A stretch of DNA of 64,000 nucleotides, taken from an uncultured Bacteroidales bacterium. GTDB lineage: Bacteria > Bacteroidota > Bacteroidia > Bacteroidales > Paludibacteraceae. Of this stretch, positions 32,701-40,425 are shown in pieces. The stretch's first letter is position 1. Each line of letters opens with the position of its first letter. The notes beneath the pieces are model-generated. The model did no database searches. It was given only the letters and a program-made list of their open reading frames with translations, and was not told where the DNA came from. Made by a program: the position numbers and the translations under genes. The stretch covers positions 1 to 64,000 of the forward strand of contig CADBWK010000005.1 of assembly GCA_902798385.1 (NCBI GenBank). Reading direction: 5' to 3'.

Positions 32701-35700
32701 TAAATTTTCAGCGTATAGCCTGTGTTCTCCGGATAGTTCATCCAGTAACCATCACTCATATACTCTGCTTTATCACTATTCTTTTTCTGTTTTGTCTGTC
32801 CGGTAAGCGGAACAAACATTGGCATAGATGTTTTGTGGTCTCCACGGCGAATAACTTGGATAGGATTCGCTGTGGTGTTGCTGAAATATGCGTGGTCGTT
32901 ATCCGGAGCTTGCGCTTCATGATTATCAGGATTGTCTCCGGATTGGTCTCCCATGTTAGTGAAAGCCACATTTGCGCGAGTACTATAACCAGCGGCTGTG
33001 TAATCGAAATACCAGATATCAGTTCCTTCTATTTGGGTCATATGGCCGCGCTCCATTTCCCAATAAGGTCTATTTCCGGAAAAAAGTTGTCCTTTCCACG
33101 CTCCTGTACCATAACCATCACTCCAGTATTTGTCTGAGTTATAAAAATAAACCCATACATCAGTCCATCCAAGTGTATTATTGAAGTAGATAACATTCTT
33201 CTTGTTGTACACCGCAGTCAGCGTTCCATCATAAGTTGCTTTGAGGTATATTTTTGAAGTAGTAGTTGTTGAGCCGTCTATAGCCGAAGTACTATCGGTA
33301 CTGATCGTTACGCCATCACCGGCTACCCAATGGTCAAATGTGTATCCGGTGATAGTAGCTGGAGTGATGCCCTTTGACCACTCTAACGGCTTAATACCCT
33401 CCCTCTCAGAGGAAGCAGCCAATGTCCGTCCACTTCCATCTTGATACTGAATCGTCACGGTGTGTTCGCCGGCAACGACGAGGTCGGCTACAACGGAGTC
33501 AAGAACCGTTCCTCCAGAGCACGAAGAACCTGTACGAAGTATACATGCTACTTTATAACTACCGCTTGTTGCCGGAGCGTCGAAGCTAACAGCATTGCCT
33601 TCGCCCGGAGCCCACTCTGTCGGCTGCGGATCCATCGGGTTGCCGTTAGCACGGAGTAACTTCCAACACAACATTTTATCTCCTACAGGTGCCGGATAAA
33701 TCGTCGGCGTCGCTGTTACGGATTCTCCCGGTGCTTGTGTACTAGGAGTCAATACCAAACTGGTTATCTCCGCTTGCTTGTAGTATGCGTAGAGGGTCAC
33801 ATTGCCGTCGTGAATCCACTTTTTGTTTGCATCGGTGTAGCCCGCAACTGAAGCAATCCATGTACCATCGTAGTTGATGAGTTTCGTACCTGTACCATTA
33901 TGGTCAGTATAGTATCCTTCCAATCCGTAACTGTCTTCTGCGGTCGGGAGATTCGGAACAGTAACTGTCGCTGTATTAAAGGTAACGTTTTGGCTTCCTG
34001 TTGCACCGGCAATAGTGCCTTTATGATCCTCGTCAAGATCGAATGTAACGGTATAATTATTAGGATCCCACCATGCCTGAAGTGTACAGTCTTCTGCCTT
34101 ACTCCATTTGCTGGAAGTGATATATCCACTTACGTTATTAGCAGCAAACGAATGATCACTATTCAGTACCTTTGTTGATGTAGAAGGAACATACCAGCCT
34201 TTGATGTGGTATCCTGTTTGCGTGATGCTTCCATCTACAAAAGTCGTAAATGAACCTGCATCATAATCTATGGTCGCGGTACCGCTTCCGCTTCCGCCTT
34301 CCCCATGAGACAGGGTAACGTTGTAGGTGTGTGCTGTCCAATGCGCATATAGGGTTTGATTGGATGTGACATTCCAAAGACTACTGCTGTTTGTGTAAGC
34401 CGTGCTGGCTTGAAGAGTTCCATTTGCTGTTGCAATGAGAACCGGTGTCGCATCATTGGTGTAATATCCTTCCACATTATAGCCGGTTTTTGTTGGTGCA
34501 GAAATGCTGGATAAGGAATTCTTACCGTGCGTAGCAGTAGCGGAACCATTATGCGATCCCCCATTATTATCATTCAGCGTTACGCTTGAAGTGGATACCT
34601 TCCAATAAACCGTTTTCTCTTTTACAGAACCATATAATGCGGATGAATTATTCTTTAGCCGAGCCTTGTATGTCCAATTCTGATTAGTTGTTTGCGTTAC
34701 ATTAGTGTGAGATTGACTGATATATGTACCTGATGTTCCATAATTGCTACCATCTGTTGAATATTGAGGAGAAGAGTTGGCATCGGTTGAAGCTTGAGTC
34801 GCACTAGAAAGTCCAAACGTAATAGTACCATCATGCGTTACCAAATACGGACTTCCTTCTGTACCACTACCGCTGCTAAGATATCCGGAACCGGATGGAG
34901 TAATGGTAAAATCTGACGTGGCCGGAGGAGATACATTGTAGTAATAGGTATATGTCTTTGTTCCCGCAGAACCATATGTTACCGTTACTGTTACAGTAAT
35001 GCCATTTGCACCAGAAGCATTCGGAGTGACAGAAGAAACAGTAATACTTGAACCTGATCCTGTATTAGATTTCGTAGAAGCGATATTACCAGATACAGAC
35101 AAATTTGTAAGTGTCGCTCCTACTGGGTAGTCGCTTATGGTAGCTGTGATATTTGTCAACGTACCAGCAACTAACGAACTTGTACCAGTAATTGTTATAG
35201 TAGGATCGGGAATAGTATAAGAAATGTGGTAGTTCCCTCCGTTATTGTTCCAATATTTTTGGTTGTCATAACATCCAGAAGTGCCTCCACTATTACCATT
35301 TATAGCAAAATAAAAATCGAAGTAATAACTGCCAGGTTTTCTATTGCGAATTAGGTCAATCCCAACTGATGTGTTTTTGTATTGTTCTACTGCCCACCAA
35401 TTATCCCAAGTCCAATTTCCATAACCGTCATTATTATATCCAGCTTGTACATTACTTCCCTTGCTTCCATCACGAGATGTATTTATACCATAATTCATTT
35501 TTACATGGCACACGTTACCGTCATGTTTCTTTATGATAGCGCGAAATTCCGAGATACTTAAGTTTGTTTTAGAACCAAGCGATATATCACTTTCTCCATC
35601 ATCTGCAAGATTTTTTTGTGTGGTTCCGGCATCCGTGACGTATTTAATCCATACGTCATCGGCCTCTTTGTGTAAGAAATCGCAGTTATCTCCTCCCCAC

Positions 35701-35810
35701 GCTTGTCCTACACCGAATGTAAACAGAATTGAGATAACGTAAAACATACGTAAAACATACCTTTTACATACCTTAAACATACGTTCACTCTTGATATAGT
35801 TGTTTTTCAT
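29709..35810 (-). CDS. Giant cell-surface protein with InlB-type repeats and GxLYI C-terminal domain
   Basis: A 2033-residue exported protein. The signal segment lies near residues 11-38 (VISILFTFGVGQAWG). Ig-like beta domains follow (about 190-300). Listeria-Bacteroides (InlB B-type) repeats span about 405-700, e.g. TGYNVEGYYTND with TLYAHWTAHTYNVTL, and another is near 790-850. A CBM26-like starch-binding module begins NVIYFNNTLGWTDVWVYFYN (about 870). The C-terminus KVLIDGILYIVKDGKMYDVR matches the GxLYI-type domain of other secreted proteins here. Its base composition is more A/T-rich than the enzymes around it. A glucan- or host-binding surface role is an inference. Confidence 0.8.
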   Translation of the reverse strand: MKNNYIKSERMFKVCKRYVLRMFYVISILFTFGVGQAWGGDNCDFLHKEADDVWIKYVTDAGTTQKNLADDGESDISLGSKTNLSISEFRAIIKKHDGNVCHVKMNYGINTSRDGSKGSNVQAGYNNDGYGNWTWDNWWAVEQYKNTSVGIDLIRNRKPGSYYFDFYFAINGNSGGTSGCYDNQKYWNNNGGNYHISYTIPDPTITITGTSSLVAGTLTNITATISDYPVGATLTNLSVSGNIASTKSNTGSGSSITVSSVTPNASGANGITVTVTVTYGSAGTKTYTYYYNVSPPATSDFTITPSGSGYLSSGSGTEGSPYLVTHDGTITFGLSSATQASTDANSSPQYSTDGSNYGTSGTYISQSHTNVTQTTNQNWTYKARLKNNSSALYGSVKEKTVYWKVSTSSVTLNDNNGGSHNGSATATHGKNSLSSISAPTKTGYNVEGYYTNDATPVLIATANGTLQASTAYTNSSSLWNVTSNQTLYAHWTAHTYNVTLSHGEGGSGSGTATIDYDAGSFTTFVDGSITQTGYHIKGWYVPSTSTKVLNSDHSFAANNVSGYITSSKWSKAEDCTLQAWWDPNNYTVTFDLDEDHKGTIAGATGSQNVTFNTATVTVPNLPTAEDSYGLEGYYTDHNGTGTKLINYDGTWIASVAGYTDANKKWIHDGNVTLYAYYKQAEITSLVLTPSTQAPGESVTATPTIYPAPVGDKMLCWKLLRANGNPMDPQPTEWAPGEGNAVSFDAPATSGSYKVACILRTGSSCSGGTVLDSVVADLVVAGEHTVTIQYQDGSGRTLAASSEREGIKPLEWSKGITPATITGYTFDHWVAGDGVTISTDSTSAIDGSTTTTSKIYLKATYDGTLTAVYNKKNVIYFNNTLGWTDVWVYFYNSDKYWSDGYGTGAWKGQLFSGNRPYWEMERGHMTQIEGTDIWYFDYTAAGYSTRANVAFTNMGDQSGDNPDNHEAQAPDNDHAYFSNTTANPIQVIRRGDHKTSMPMFVPLTGQTKQKKNSDKAEYMSDGYWMNYPENTGYTLKIYNSATYNTSDLIRSIPFEFTPDKTLPMELTIELNASRTYGFEIHRADGSVLGKTTTITSSDNGYESGKDLTDNQRVGITTTVAGEYIFKLSYGLDGSSKYKYLVGVKYPAAVGDYRIVYNDRVAWSQSSAHGASWYHPSRTIHKQNGAEDIVSFYISKAGGASASMKFQYADAINAGTGVVTWLDVESGGISAVDTISKSGVYNFHLTQTAGTIRVSKVEPYTGNYYIRTDCAGSTKWENYRATDHQMTYSEFSKSRSTNKFGELFTHYYMHWCPRGMNVKFVIANDYSMCITDTLIKDIDDPYQNIYENDLGGRADGELKAVSYSGTTPSSDETSDKYSANIRFMYNESTNKISRAYMSSSTNTTRKFLILRSNTEFWNGDGTNISGTGETRDGTNNIYEVIFQDDEDWIYEREIKVTPSAKFKLYASYAQDSPSENGSQYFRGAYASNNWTNSANYIEIIGGTGDPCKVRVVYDFKTNRLIAAYLPDNAEIDGTLDINADIMVIREHQEAGQQITFANPASALTDVKTVYGVMRFNRWILNNRQHPEDHIKEHGDTDAHIAEFHPLVGAGSMKSVYERALYWISFPFDVNLSEVFGFGTYGTHWIMMDYNGAERARIGYWKDNDEGFWTYIEDRRGVTLKAGRGYVLALELELMKANDNTFWNNQIQQVELFFPSTSSTTGTISQTTVNVTVPDHECTIDRRTDKSTPDWNNDRRIADSHWNIIGVPSYANYGSTLSNGSSNITWQVNPKADGLPFLYEWNANDNTYTVQSGTKYNFKAMHAYYVQYAGTLRWTLASATPSIVARRTYAEESENVEFKLELTQNDKMIDQTFVKLSNDEEASTNFAFGEDLDKEFNDGKANVYTFIEGYIPSAGNTMPMTDQTTLVPVGVKITKAGEYTFAIPDGTSGVGVTLIDNVANTRTNLSALDYTVNLMAGTIDNRFVLEISPIHNATTGIEEVTGDGLPVTGARKVLIDGILYIVKDGKMYDVRGTMIK

Positions 35811-35839
35811 AATATTATGTATTTTTCAATTTGTATTTT

Positions 35840-35877
35840 TTCTAGATTTCTAGAACTCTAGATTTTTAGATTTCTAG
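35840..35877. repeat. Direct repeat, TTCTAGATTTCTAGAACTCT copy 1
   Basis: The 26 bases from 35840 are identical to 36453-36478 and in the same orientation. Together the two copies bracket the four-helix-bundle gene. The repeat is itself built of TTCTAGA-like units. Confidence 0.9.
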
Positions 35878-35878
35878 T

Positions 35879-36433
35879 TTAATACCCTCTCACTTCTTTC
35901 CTGGCTGCGGACATTCGCTCTTTAATGCCACCTTCTTCCAAAAACGTCCTTTCTACTTTCTTTAAGTATGAGAGCATTCCTCTATCAGCTTGATGAATGA
36001 GTGTTAGAGCTACATTACAAAACTCTTCAATAGTCCATTTCTCATAGAACGGCGTAAAGTCCTGTAATTCATGATGCCGATAACAGTATTGTACCATTTT
36101 GTCGTATCGAGGATGTCCTTTATCCCATTGTTCCAATCTTCTGGATCTCAATTGATCTTCATAATCCTCTAATAATTCCAACAAACTTCCCCGTGCGGTA
36201 TTCAGCAATTTAATCTCCATTTCAATGCTAGTCATCCCATCTGCTGTTCCCTCTACGACATTTTGCTTTCCGCTACGAGCAGCTTGCTCCATTTGATCTT
36301 TTGTGCGGTCACCTCGAACTAAGTAACGGTTTTGATACCAGTAGGTCATATCGTATAAGATGGTTGCTTTCTTATAGAAGAGCAAATCTCTATAATTGAC
36401 CGGATTTGGTAGGAATCCATTCTTGTTGTTCAT
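35879..36433 (-). CDS. Four-helix-bundle protein (23S rRNA intervening-sequence family)
   Basis: A 184-residue, mostly helical protein of the four-helix-bundle/IVP (S23) family. The N-terminal helices YRDLLFYKKATILYDMTYWY and QMEQAARSGKQNVVEGTADG carry the typical QAxRSGxxNIxEG-like signature, followed by LLEDYEDQLRSRRLEQW and a C-terminal extension (about 120-184) as in longer Bacteroidota members. The family was first noted as ORFs in 23S rRNA intervening sequences; its function is unsettled. It lies between direct repeats at 35840 and 36453 and between a promoter (36570-36600) and the 2033-residue gene, as if inserted into that gene's leader. Confidence 0.88.
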   Translation of the reverse strand: MNNKNGFLPNPVNYRDLLFYKKATILYDMTYWYQNRYLVRGDRTKDQMEQAARSGKQNVVEGTADGMTSIEMEIKLLNTARGSLLELLEDYEDQLRSRRLEQWDKGHPRYDKMVQYCYRHHELQDFTPFYEKWTIEEFCNVALTLIHQADRGMLSYLKKVERTFLEEGGIKERMSAARKEVRGY

Positions 36434-36452
36434 GGGTGTGCCTTTTGTAGTT

Positions 36453-36482
36453 TTCTAGATTTCTAGAACTCTAGATTTCTAG
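36453..36482. repeat. Direct repeat, TTCTAGATTTCTAGAACTCT copy 2
   Basis: Second copy, just upstream of the four-helix-bundle start. See 35840-35877. Confidence 0.9.
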
Positions 36483-36569
36483 TTTTTTTTATTTCGATAT
36501 TTTTCGTTTCCTTCCTGTTTCGCGTATGTGTGATGCATGGTACATATGCGCGCATAACGGATTAGCGTG

Positions 36570-36600
36570 CAAAAGTACAACATTTTTGAGAAATAAGCAA
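36570..36600 (-). promoter_or_regulatory. Promoter upstream of the four-helix-bundle and 2033-residue genes
   Basis: Minus strand: TTG 36598-36600, 20-nt spacer, TACTTTTG 36570-36577. No other good promoter lies between it and the 2033-residue gene. The leader to the first ATG is about 130 nt and includes repeat copy 2. Confidence 0.75.
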
Positions 36601-36678
36601 ATTTTTGCACAAAAAAATATAATTTTTTTACAATTTTACGCTAAATGCGGCTTTTGGAAGAAAAAAACAAATAAAACA

Positions 36679-36797
36679 CCGACATTAAATGTTGCACTTC
36701 GTGCTTGGTGTATTAGTCGCTTGATCATCTATAAAAGTAAACTTTTCTATCTGCTCAATCGTCTAATCCACACTCTGCGAGTAACATTCAATGTCGG
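36679..36797. repeat. Long imperfect palindrome (element G)
   Basis: CCGACATTAAATGTT (36679-36693) pairs with 36783-36797 with one mismatch, TAGTCGCTTGATCA (36714-36727) with 36752-36765 with three mismatches, and AAAAGT (36733-36738) with ACTTTT (36741-36746). It is not related in sequence to elements A-F or H. It and element C occupy most of the 36601-37015 gap; I see no gene there. Confidence 0.8.
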
Positions 36798-36866
36798 AAA
36801 AAACCTACAAAATCTTTTCTTCTCTTTACAATCTGCTATGCTTCGGCGTGTTTTTTTATGTTTTTG

Positions 36867-36988
36867 CTTTTGAATGATAGAACACGATGTGTGGTGGGTA
36901 TTGATGATAAAAAGTATCCGGGAATTTATTTACGAGGACTTTTTAACAGCAATAGACACAAGGAGCAAAGCTCAATATCATTCAAAAG
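36867..36988 (+). repeat. Palindromic element C (divergent member)
   Basis: Exact 13-nt arms CTTTTGAATGATA (36867-36879) and complement (36976-36988) enclose GAATTTATTTACGAGGAC (near 36920-36937), close to the core of element D. Flanks TTTTTTTATGTTTTTGCT and GTGTTTTATATGTTTTTTTC are shared with D. The arms themselves share nothing with the other copies. Confidence 0.78.
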
Positions 36989-37015
36989 TGTTTTATATGT
37001 TTTTTTCTTAAAATC

Positions 37016-37459
37016 TTAAAACAAATACATCGTGCCATCAGCAACGTCGAGGTAATAATGTTCGATTTGATCTATGGGTGGAGCGAAATTGCAAAGTATA
37101 CCGATGGGCTTCTTCGTGAGCCGCATATAGTTCCATAGTTGTTGACGATGTTCCGCACAAATCTTTTCGACGGCTTTACACTCAACAATAATCTCATCGT
37201 TAATCAGGAAATCAACGTAATGTTTATGTTGTATTTGCTGCCCGTGAAACATAACGTTAAAATAATATTCGCGCGTGTACGGAATTTGTTGCTCGTCCAG
37301 TAGGATCTGCAGGGCATCTTGGTACATATATTCGTTCAAAAACGCCCCTAACTCTTGATGAACAGCGCTGCAACAACCATTAATGGCATAGCATTTCTGC
37401 TTGAGTTCCTTCCCTAATTCCGGCTTGACATCCATTAACCGTTTAAGTGTGTACTGCAT
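37016..37459 (-). CDS. GxxExxY protein, predicted PD-(D/E)XK nuclease fold (copy 2)
   Basis: A 147-residue paralogue of the protein at 27293-27739, clearly diverged from it. The nuclease-like core is kept (HYVDFLINDEIIVECKAVE, i.e. D...ExK), as are the C-terminal NFAPPIDQIEHYYL and the N-terminal CYAINGCCSAVHQELG. The name motif reads FLNEYMYQDAL, so the first Gly is replaced by Phe. Palindromic element C lies 27 nt beyond its stop and element D 24 nt before its start. It sits downstream of glgP on the same strand, beyond the glgP terminator. No own promoter was recognised. Confidence 0.83.
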   Translation of the reverse strand: MQYTLKRLMDVKPELGKELKQKCYAINGCCSAVHQELGAFLNEYMYQDALQILLDEQQIPYTREYYFNVMFHGQQIQHKHYVDFLINDEIIVECKAVEKICAEHRQQLWNYMRLTKKPIGILCNFAPPIDQIEHYYLDVADGTMYLF

Positions 37460-37483
37460 AGAAAATTATTTTTTATGTTTTTG

Positions 37484-37606
37484 CTGATTATTAAGTTTAA
37501 TTCGTAGAATGGAAGATTATTTGGATAATGTGGTCTGTAAATTTATTTACGAGAACACATTAGCGAAATAAGATTCATAGTACGCAGTACTAAACTTAAT
37601 AATCAG
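37484..37606 (+). repeat. Palindromic element D
   Basis: Exact 16-nt arms CTGATTATTAAGTTTA (37484-37499) and complement (37591-37606). The core GTAAATTTATTTACGAGA and AAGATTC are shared with B, E and F. Where E has TTGATTTTA, D has TTAAGTTTA in both arms, a compensated change. Confidence 0.88.
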
Positions 37607-37629
37607 TGTTTTATATGTTTTTTTCTATC

Positions 37630-37660
37630 CTATAAAAATACAGCCTGCATTGCTGCAGGC
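37630..37660 (-). terminator. glgP terminator
   Basis: Minus-strand hairpin GCCTGCA-GCA-ATGCAGGC followed by TGTATTTTTAT, just after the glgP stop. Confidence 0.75.
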
Positions 37661-37668
37661 CATATTCA

Positions 37669-40224
37669 TTAAATCCAGCGGACGTAGCAGAAGTCCATGC
37701 GGTGAGGCAGGAGTTCGTTGTGCGGATACATACGCAGGCAGAACTTCATACCACCGGCATAATCCAACTGGTAGATGTTCTCGAAGAACAAGTGACGGCC
37801 TTCGCTCTTCACCAGTTTCAACGGCTCTACTTCGTAGAGTTTGTCGTTGTTATGGGTCGAAGTACGAACGGCTACGAGCTCTACGCCGATGCCCTTGTCG
37901 TTCAAGCCCTTGGTATCCAACTCAACCGCAATCTTGAACTTGTCACCTACGGTGAGGTTGCTCATATCCGGAGCCTCTTTCTTAACCACCTCGATCTCGT
38001 CCCAATGTGCTACCATATTCTCTTTCCAAGCTGCGATTTCTTTGGCGATCTTGTAGTTGTCCGCCATCAGGAGGTTATGACGTTTCGCGAGTTTGTTATA
38101 GAACTTATCGAAGTAGTCGTCCAGCATTCGCTTCATCGTGAAGCGCGGAGTGATCTTCGTTACGCTGTTCTTGATGTATTGGATCCACTCGGGGCTGTAA
38201 CCCTTGCTGTTCTTAGCGTAGTAGAGCGGGATGATCTCGTTCTCTAACATCTGATAGATCGTAGCGGCATCCAGCTGATCCTGGTGCGCCTGGTTCTCGT
38301 AGGTGCGTTTCTCGGTCAAAGCCCATCCTGCGCCTTCTACGTAACCCTCGTACCACCATCCGTCTTTGACGGAGAAGTTCAGCACGCCGTTCATCTGCGC
38401 TTTCTCGCCCGATGTACCCGAAGCCTCGAGAGGACGAGTCGGCGTATTCAGCCAGATATCCACACCCGAGATCAGACGTTTTGCCAGACGCATGTCGTAG
38501 TTCTCCAGGAAGATGATCTTACCGAGGAATTGCGGCATTCGGCTGATCTCGATGATACGTTTGATCAAGCCCTGACCACCGCCATCAGCAGGGTGAGCTT
38601 TACCCGTGAAGAGGAACTGAACCGGATAATTCGGGTTGTTTACCAGCTTATCCAGACGCTCCAGATCCGTGAACAGCAGGTGCGCACGTTTGTAGGTAGC
38701 GAAACGACGACCGAAACCGATGATCAGGTTCTCCGGCTTCATCTCGCTCAATGCGCGAACGATGCGTGCAGGATCACCCTGACTCTTCATCCAGTCCTCA
38801 CGGAATTTCTCTTTGATGAAGTCCATCATCTTGCGTTTCAGGCCGATACGTGTAGCCCAGATCTCTGCATCGGGGATGTCTGCGTACGCCTTCCACATCT
38901 CCAGATTGGATTGGTCTTTCATCCATCCTTCCGGCAGATATTTCTTATATATCGTCTTCCAATCCGATGCAGCCCAAGTCGGCATGTGTACGCCGTTGGT
39001 CACGTAATCCACGTGCAACTCCTCCGGGAAATAACCGGGCCAAACCGGGCTGAACATCTTCTTCGATACCTCGCCGTGCAACCAGCTCACGCCGTTTGCC
39101 TCCTGGCAGGTGTTCAATGCGAAGACAGACATCGAGAACTTCTCGTTGTTGTCGTCCGGATTCGTACGACCCATACCGATCAGGTCATGCCATTCGATGC
39201 CTAATTTCTCAGCGTACTCGCTCATGTATTTGTAGAACAAGCCCTCCTCGAAATAGTCGTGGCCGGCAGGAACCGGCGTATGGCAGGTGTACAATCCGCT
39301 TGCGCGAACAACTTCCTTCGCCTCGTTGAAGCTCAAGCCCTCTGCTACCAAGTCAACCAGACGCTGCAGACCCATCAGAGCTGCGTGACCCTCGTTGCAA
39401 TGATATACATCCTTCTTGATGCCTAACTTCTTCAGCGCCAGCACACCGCCGATACCCAGCATGATCTCCTGTTTGATACGGTTCTCCCAGTCGCCGCCGT
39501 AGAGTTGGTGCGTGATCTGACGATCCCATTCGCTGTTCAACTCATTATCCGTGTCTAACAGATACAGGTTCATACGACCTACGGCTACTTTCCAGAGGTA
39601 CGCTTTCACGGTGCGACCCGGATAAGGCACCTCGATCACCATGTTCGACCCGTCCGCTTCCTTCATCTGAGTAATAGGCAGGTTGTTGAAGTTCTGCGCC
39701 TCGTAGTTAGCGATTTGCTGACCTTCCGGACTCAAAGTCTGGGTGAAATAACCGTAACGATACAGGAAGCCGATAGCCGTCATATCGATGTTGCAATCCG
39801 ATGCCTCTTTGATATAGTCGCCCGCCAAGATACCCAGACCACCCGAGTAGATCTTCAGCACGTGGGTCAAACCATACTCCATCGAGAAATATGCGATAGT
39901 CGGCTTCTTCTTGTCCTTCGGCGTGTCCATGTAAGCGCGGAACTCATCGTAAACCTTGTTCAGTTTCTCCATGAATTTCTCATCCTTGCTCAACTCTACC
40001 ATGCGGTCGTAACTCAAGATGTTCATCAGAACAACAGGGTTCGAGTTTGCGCGATGCCATGCCTCAGTGTCGATGTAGCGGAACAAATCCTTTGCATCCC
40101 CGTTCCAACTCCACCATACATTGTACGCCAATTCTTGCAATTTACTCAACTCTGCAGGAAGCGTCGCGTGAATGTTGCACTCTTTCCAGACAGGTTGATT
40201 TACATTACTAACTCTAACTTTCAT
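37669..40224 (-). CDS. glgP: Alpha-glucan (glycogen) phosphorylase, GT35
   Basis: An 851-residue PLP-dependent enzyme releasing glucose 1-phosphate from glycogen or maltodextrins. Recognisable regions are [18 protein letters not shown] near the start, [38 protein letters not shown] and the PLP-Lys motif [20 protein letters not shown]. This is the short 'alpha-glucan family' phosphorylase type with a C-terminal extension (about 750-851). It has its own promoter (40308-40338), divergent from the RNase gene. The GDE-GT4-GH57 cluster at 48400-52947 supplies other steps of the same metabolism. Confidence 0.95.
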   Translation of the reverse strand: MKVRVSNVNQPVWKECNIHATLPAELSKLQELAYNVWWSWNGDAKDLFRYIDTEAWHRANSNPVVLMNILSYDRMVELSKDEKFMEKLNKVYDEFRAYMDTPKDKKKPTIAYFSMEYGLTHVLKIYSGGLGILAGDYIKEASDCNIDMTAIGFLYRYGYFTQTLSPEGQQIANYEAQNFNNLPITQMKEADGSNMVIEVPYPGRTVKAYLWKVAVGRMNLYLLDTDNELNSEWDRQITHQLYGGDWENRIKQEIMLGIGGVLALKKLGIKKDVYHCNEGHAALMGLQRLVDLVAEGLSFNEAKEVVRASGLYTCHTPVPAGHDYFEEGLFYKYMSEYAEKLGIEWHDLIGMGRTNPDDNNEKFSMSVFALNTCQEANGVSWLHGEVSKKMFSPVWPGYFPEELHVDYVTNGVHMPTWAASDWKTIYKKYLPEGWMKDQSNLEMWKAYADIPDAEIWATRIGLKRKMMDFIKEKFREDWMKSQGDPARIVRALSEMKPENLIIGFGRRFATYKRAHLLFTDLERLDKLVNNPNYPVQFLFTGKAHPADGGGQGLIKRIIEISRMPQFLGKIIFLENYDMRLAKRLISGVDIWLNTPTRPLEASGTSGEKAQMNGVLNFSVKDGWWYEGYVEGAGWALTEKRTYENQAHQDQLDAATIYQMLENEIIPLYYAKNSKGYSPEWIQYIKNSVTKITPRFTMKRMLDDYFDKFYNKLAKRHNLLMADNYKIAKEIAAWKENMVAHWDEIEVVKKEAPDMSNLTVGDKFKIAVELDTKGLNDKGIGVELVAVRTSTHNNDKLYEVEPLKLVKSEGRHLFFENIYQLDYAGGMKFCLRMYPHNELLPHRMDFCYVRWI

Positions 40225-40307
40225 AAATATAGTGTTTTATACGTTTTTCAACAAAAAAGCATAAGCTTTTATTTTTCTTAAACATGCGTTTTTCGAAAAA
40301 AAGCGTG

Positions 40308-40338
40308 CAAAGATACAGTTTTTTTTTGAGATGTGCAA
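40308..40338 (-). promoter_or_regulatory. Promoter of glgP
   Basis: Minus strand: TTG 40336-40338, 20-nt spacer, TATCTTTG 40308-40315. It overlaps the divergent promoter at 40326-40355. Confidence 0.75.
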
Positions 40339-40355
40339 GATTTTTTGTAATTTTG
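40326..40355 (+). promoter_or_regulatory. Promoter of the RNase R-like gene
   Basis: TTG 40326-40328, 19-nt spacer, TAATTTTG 40348-40355. The two -33 regions overlap, so polymerases may compete. Confidence 0.72.
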
Positions 40356-40425
40356 CACCCGAATTTACGATTTTGTGTACTGTGATTGTCAGAAATAAGA
40401 AATCGGATTTCACAAATGAAACAAA

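Noticed and set aside
36526-36873. 115-residue plus-strand frame
   Set aside because: It spans a promoter, palindrome G and an A/T-rich region; composition is Lys/Phe/Leu-rich noise.
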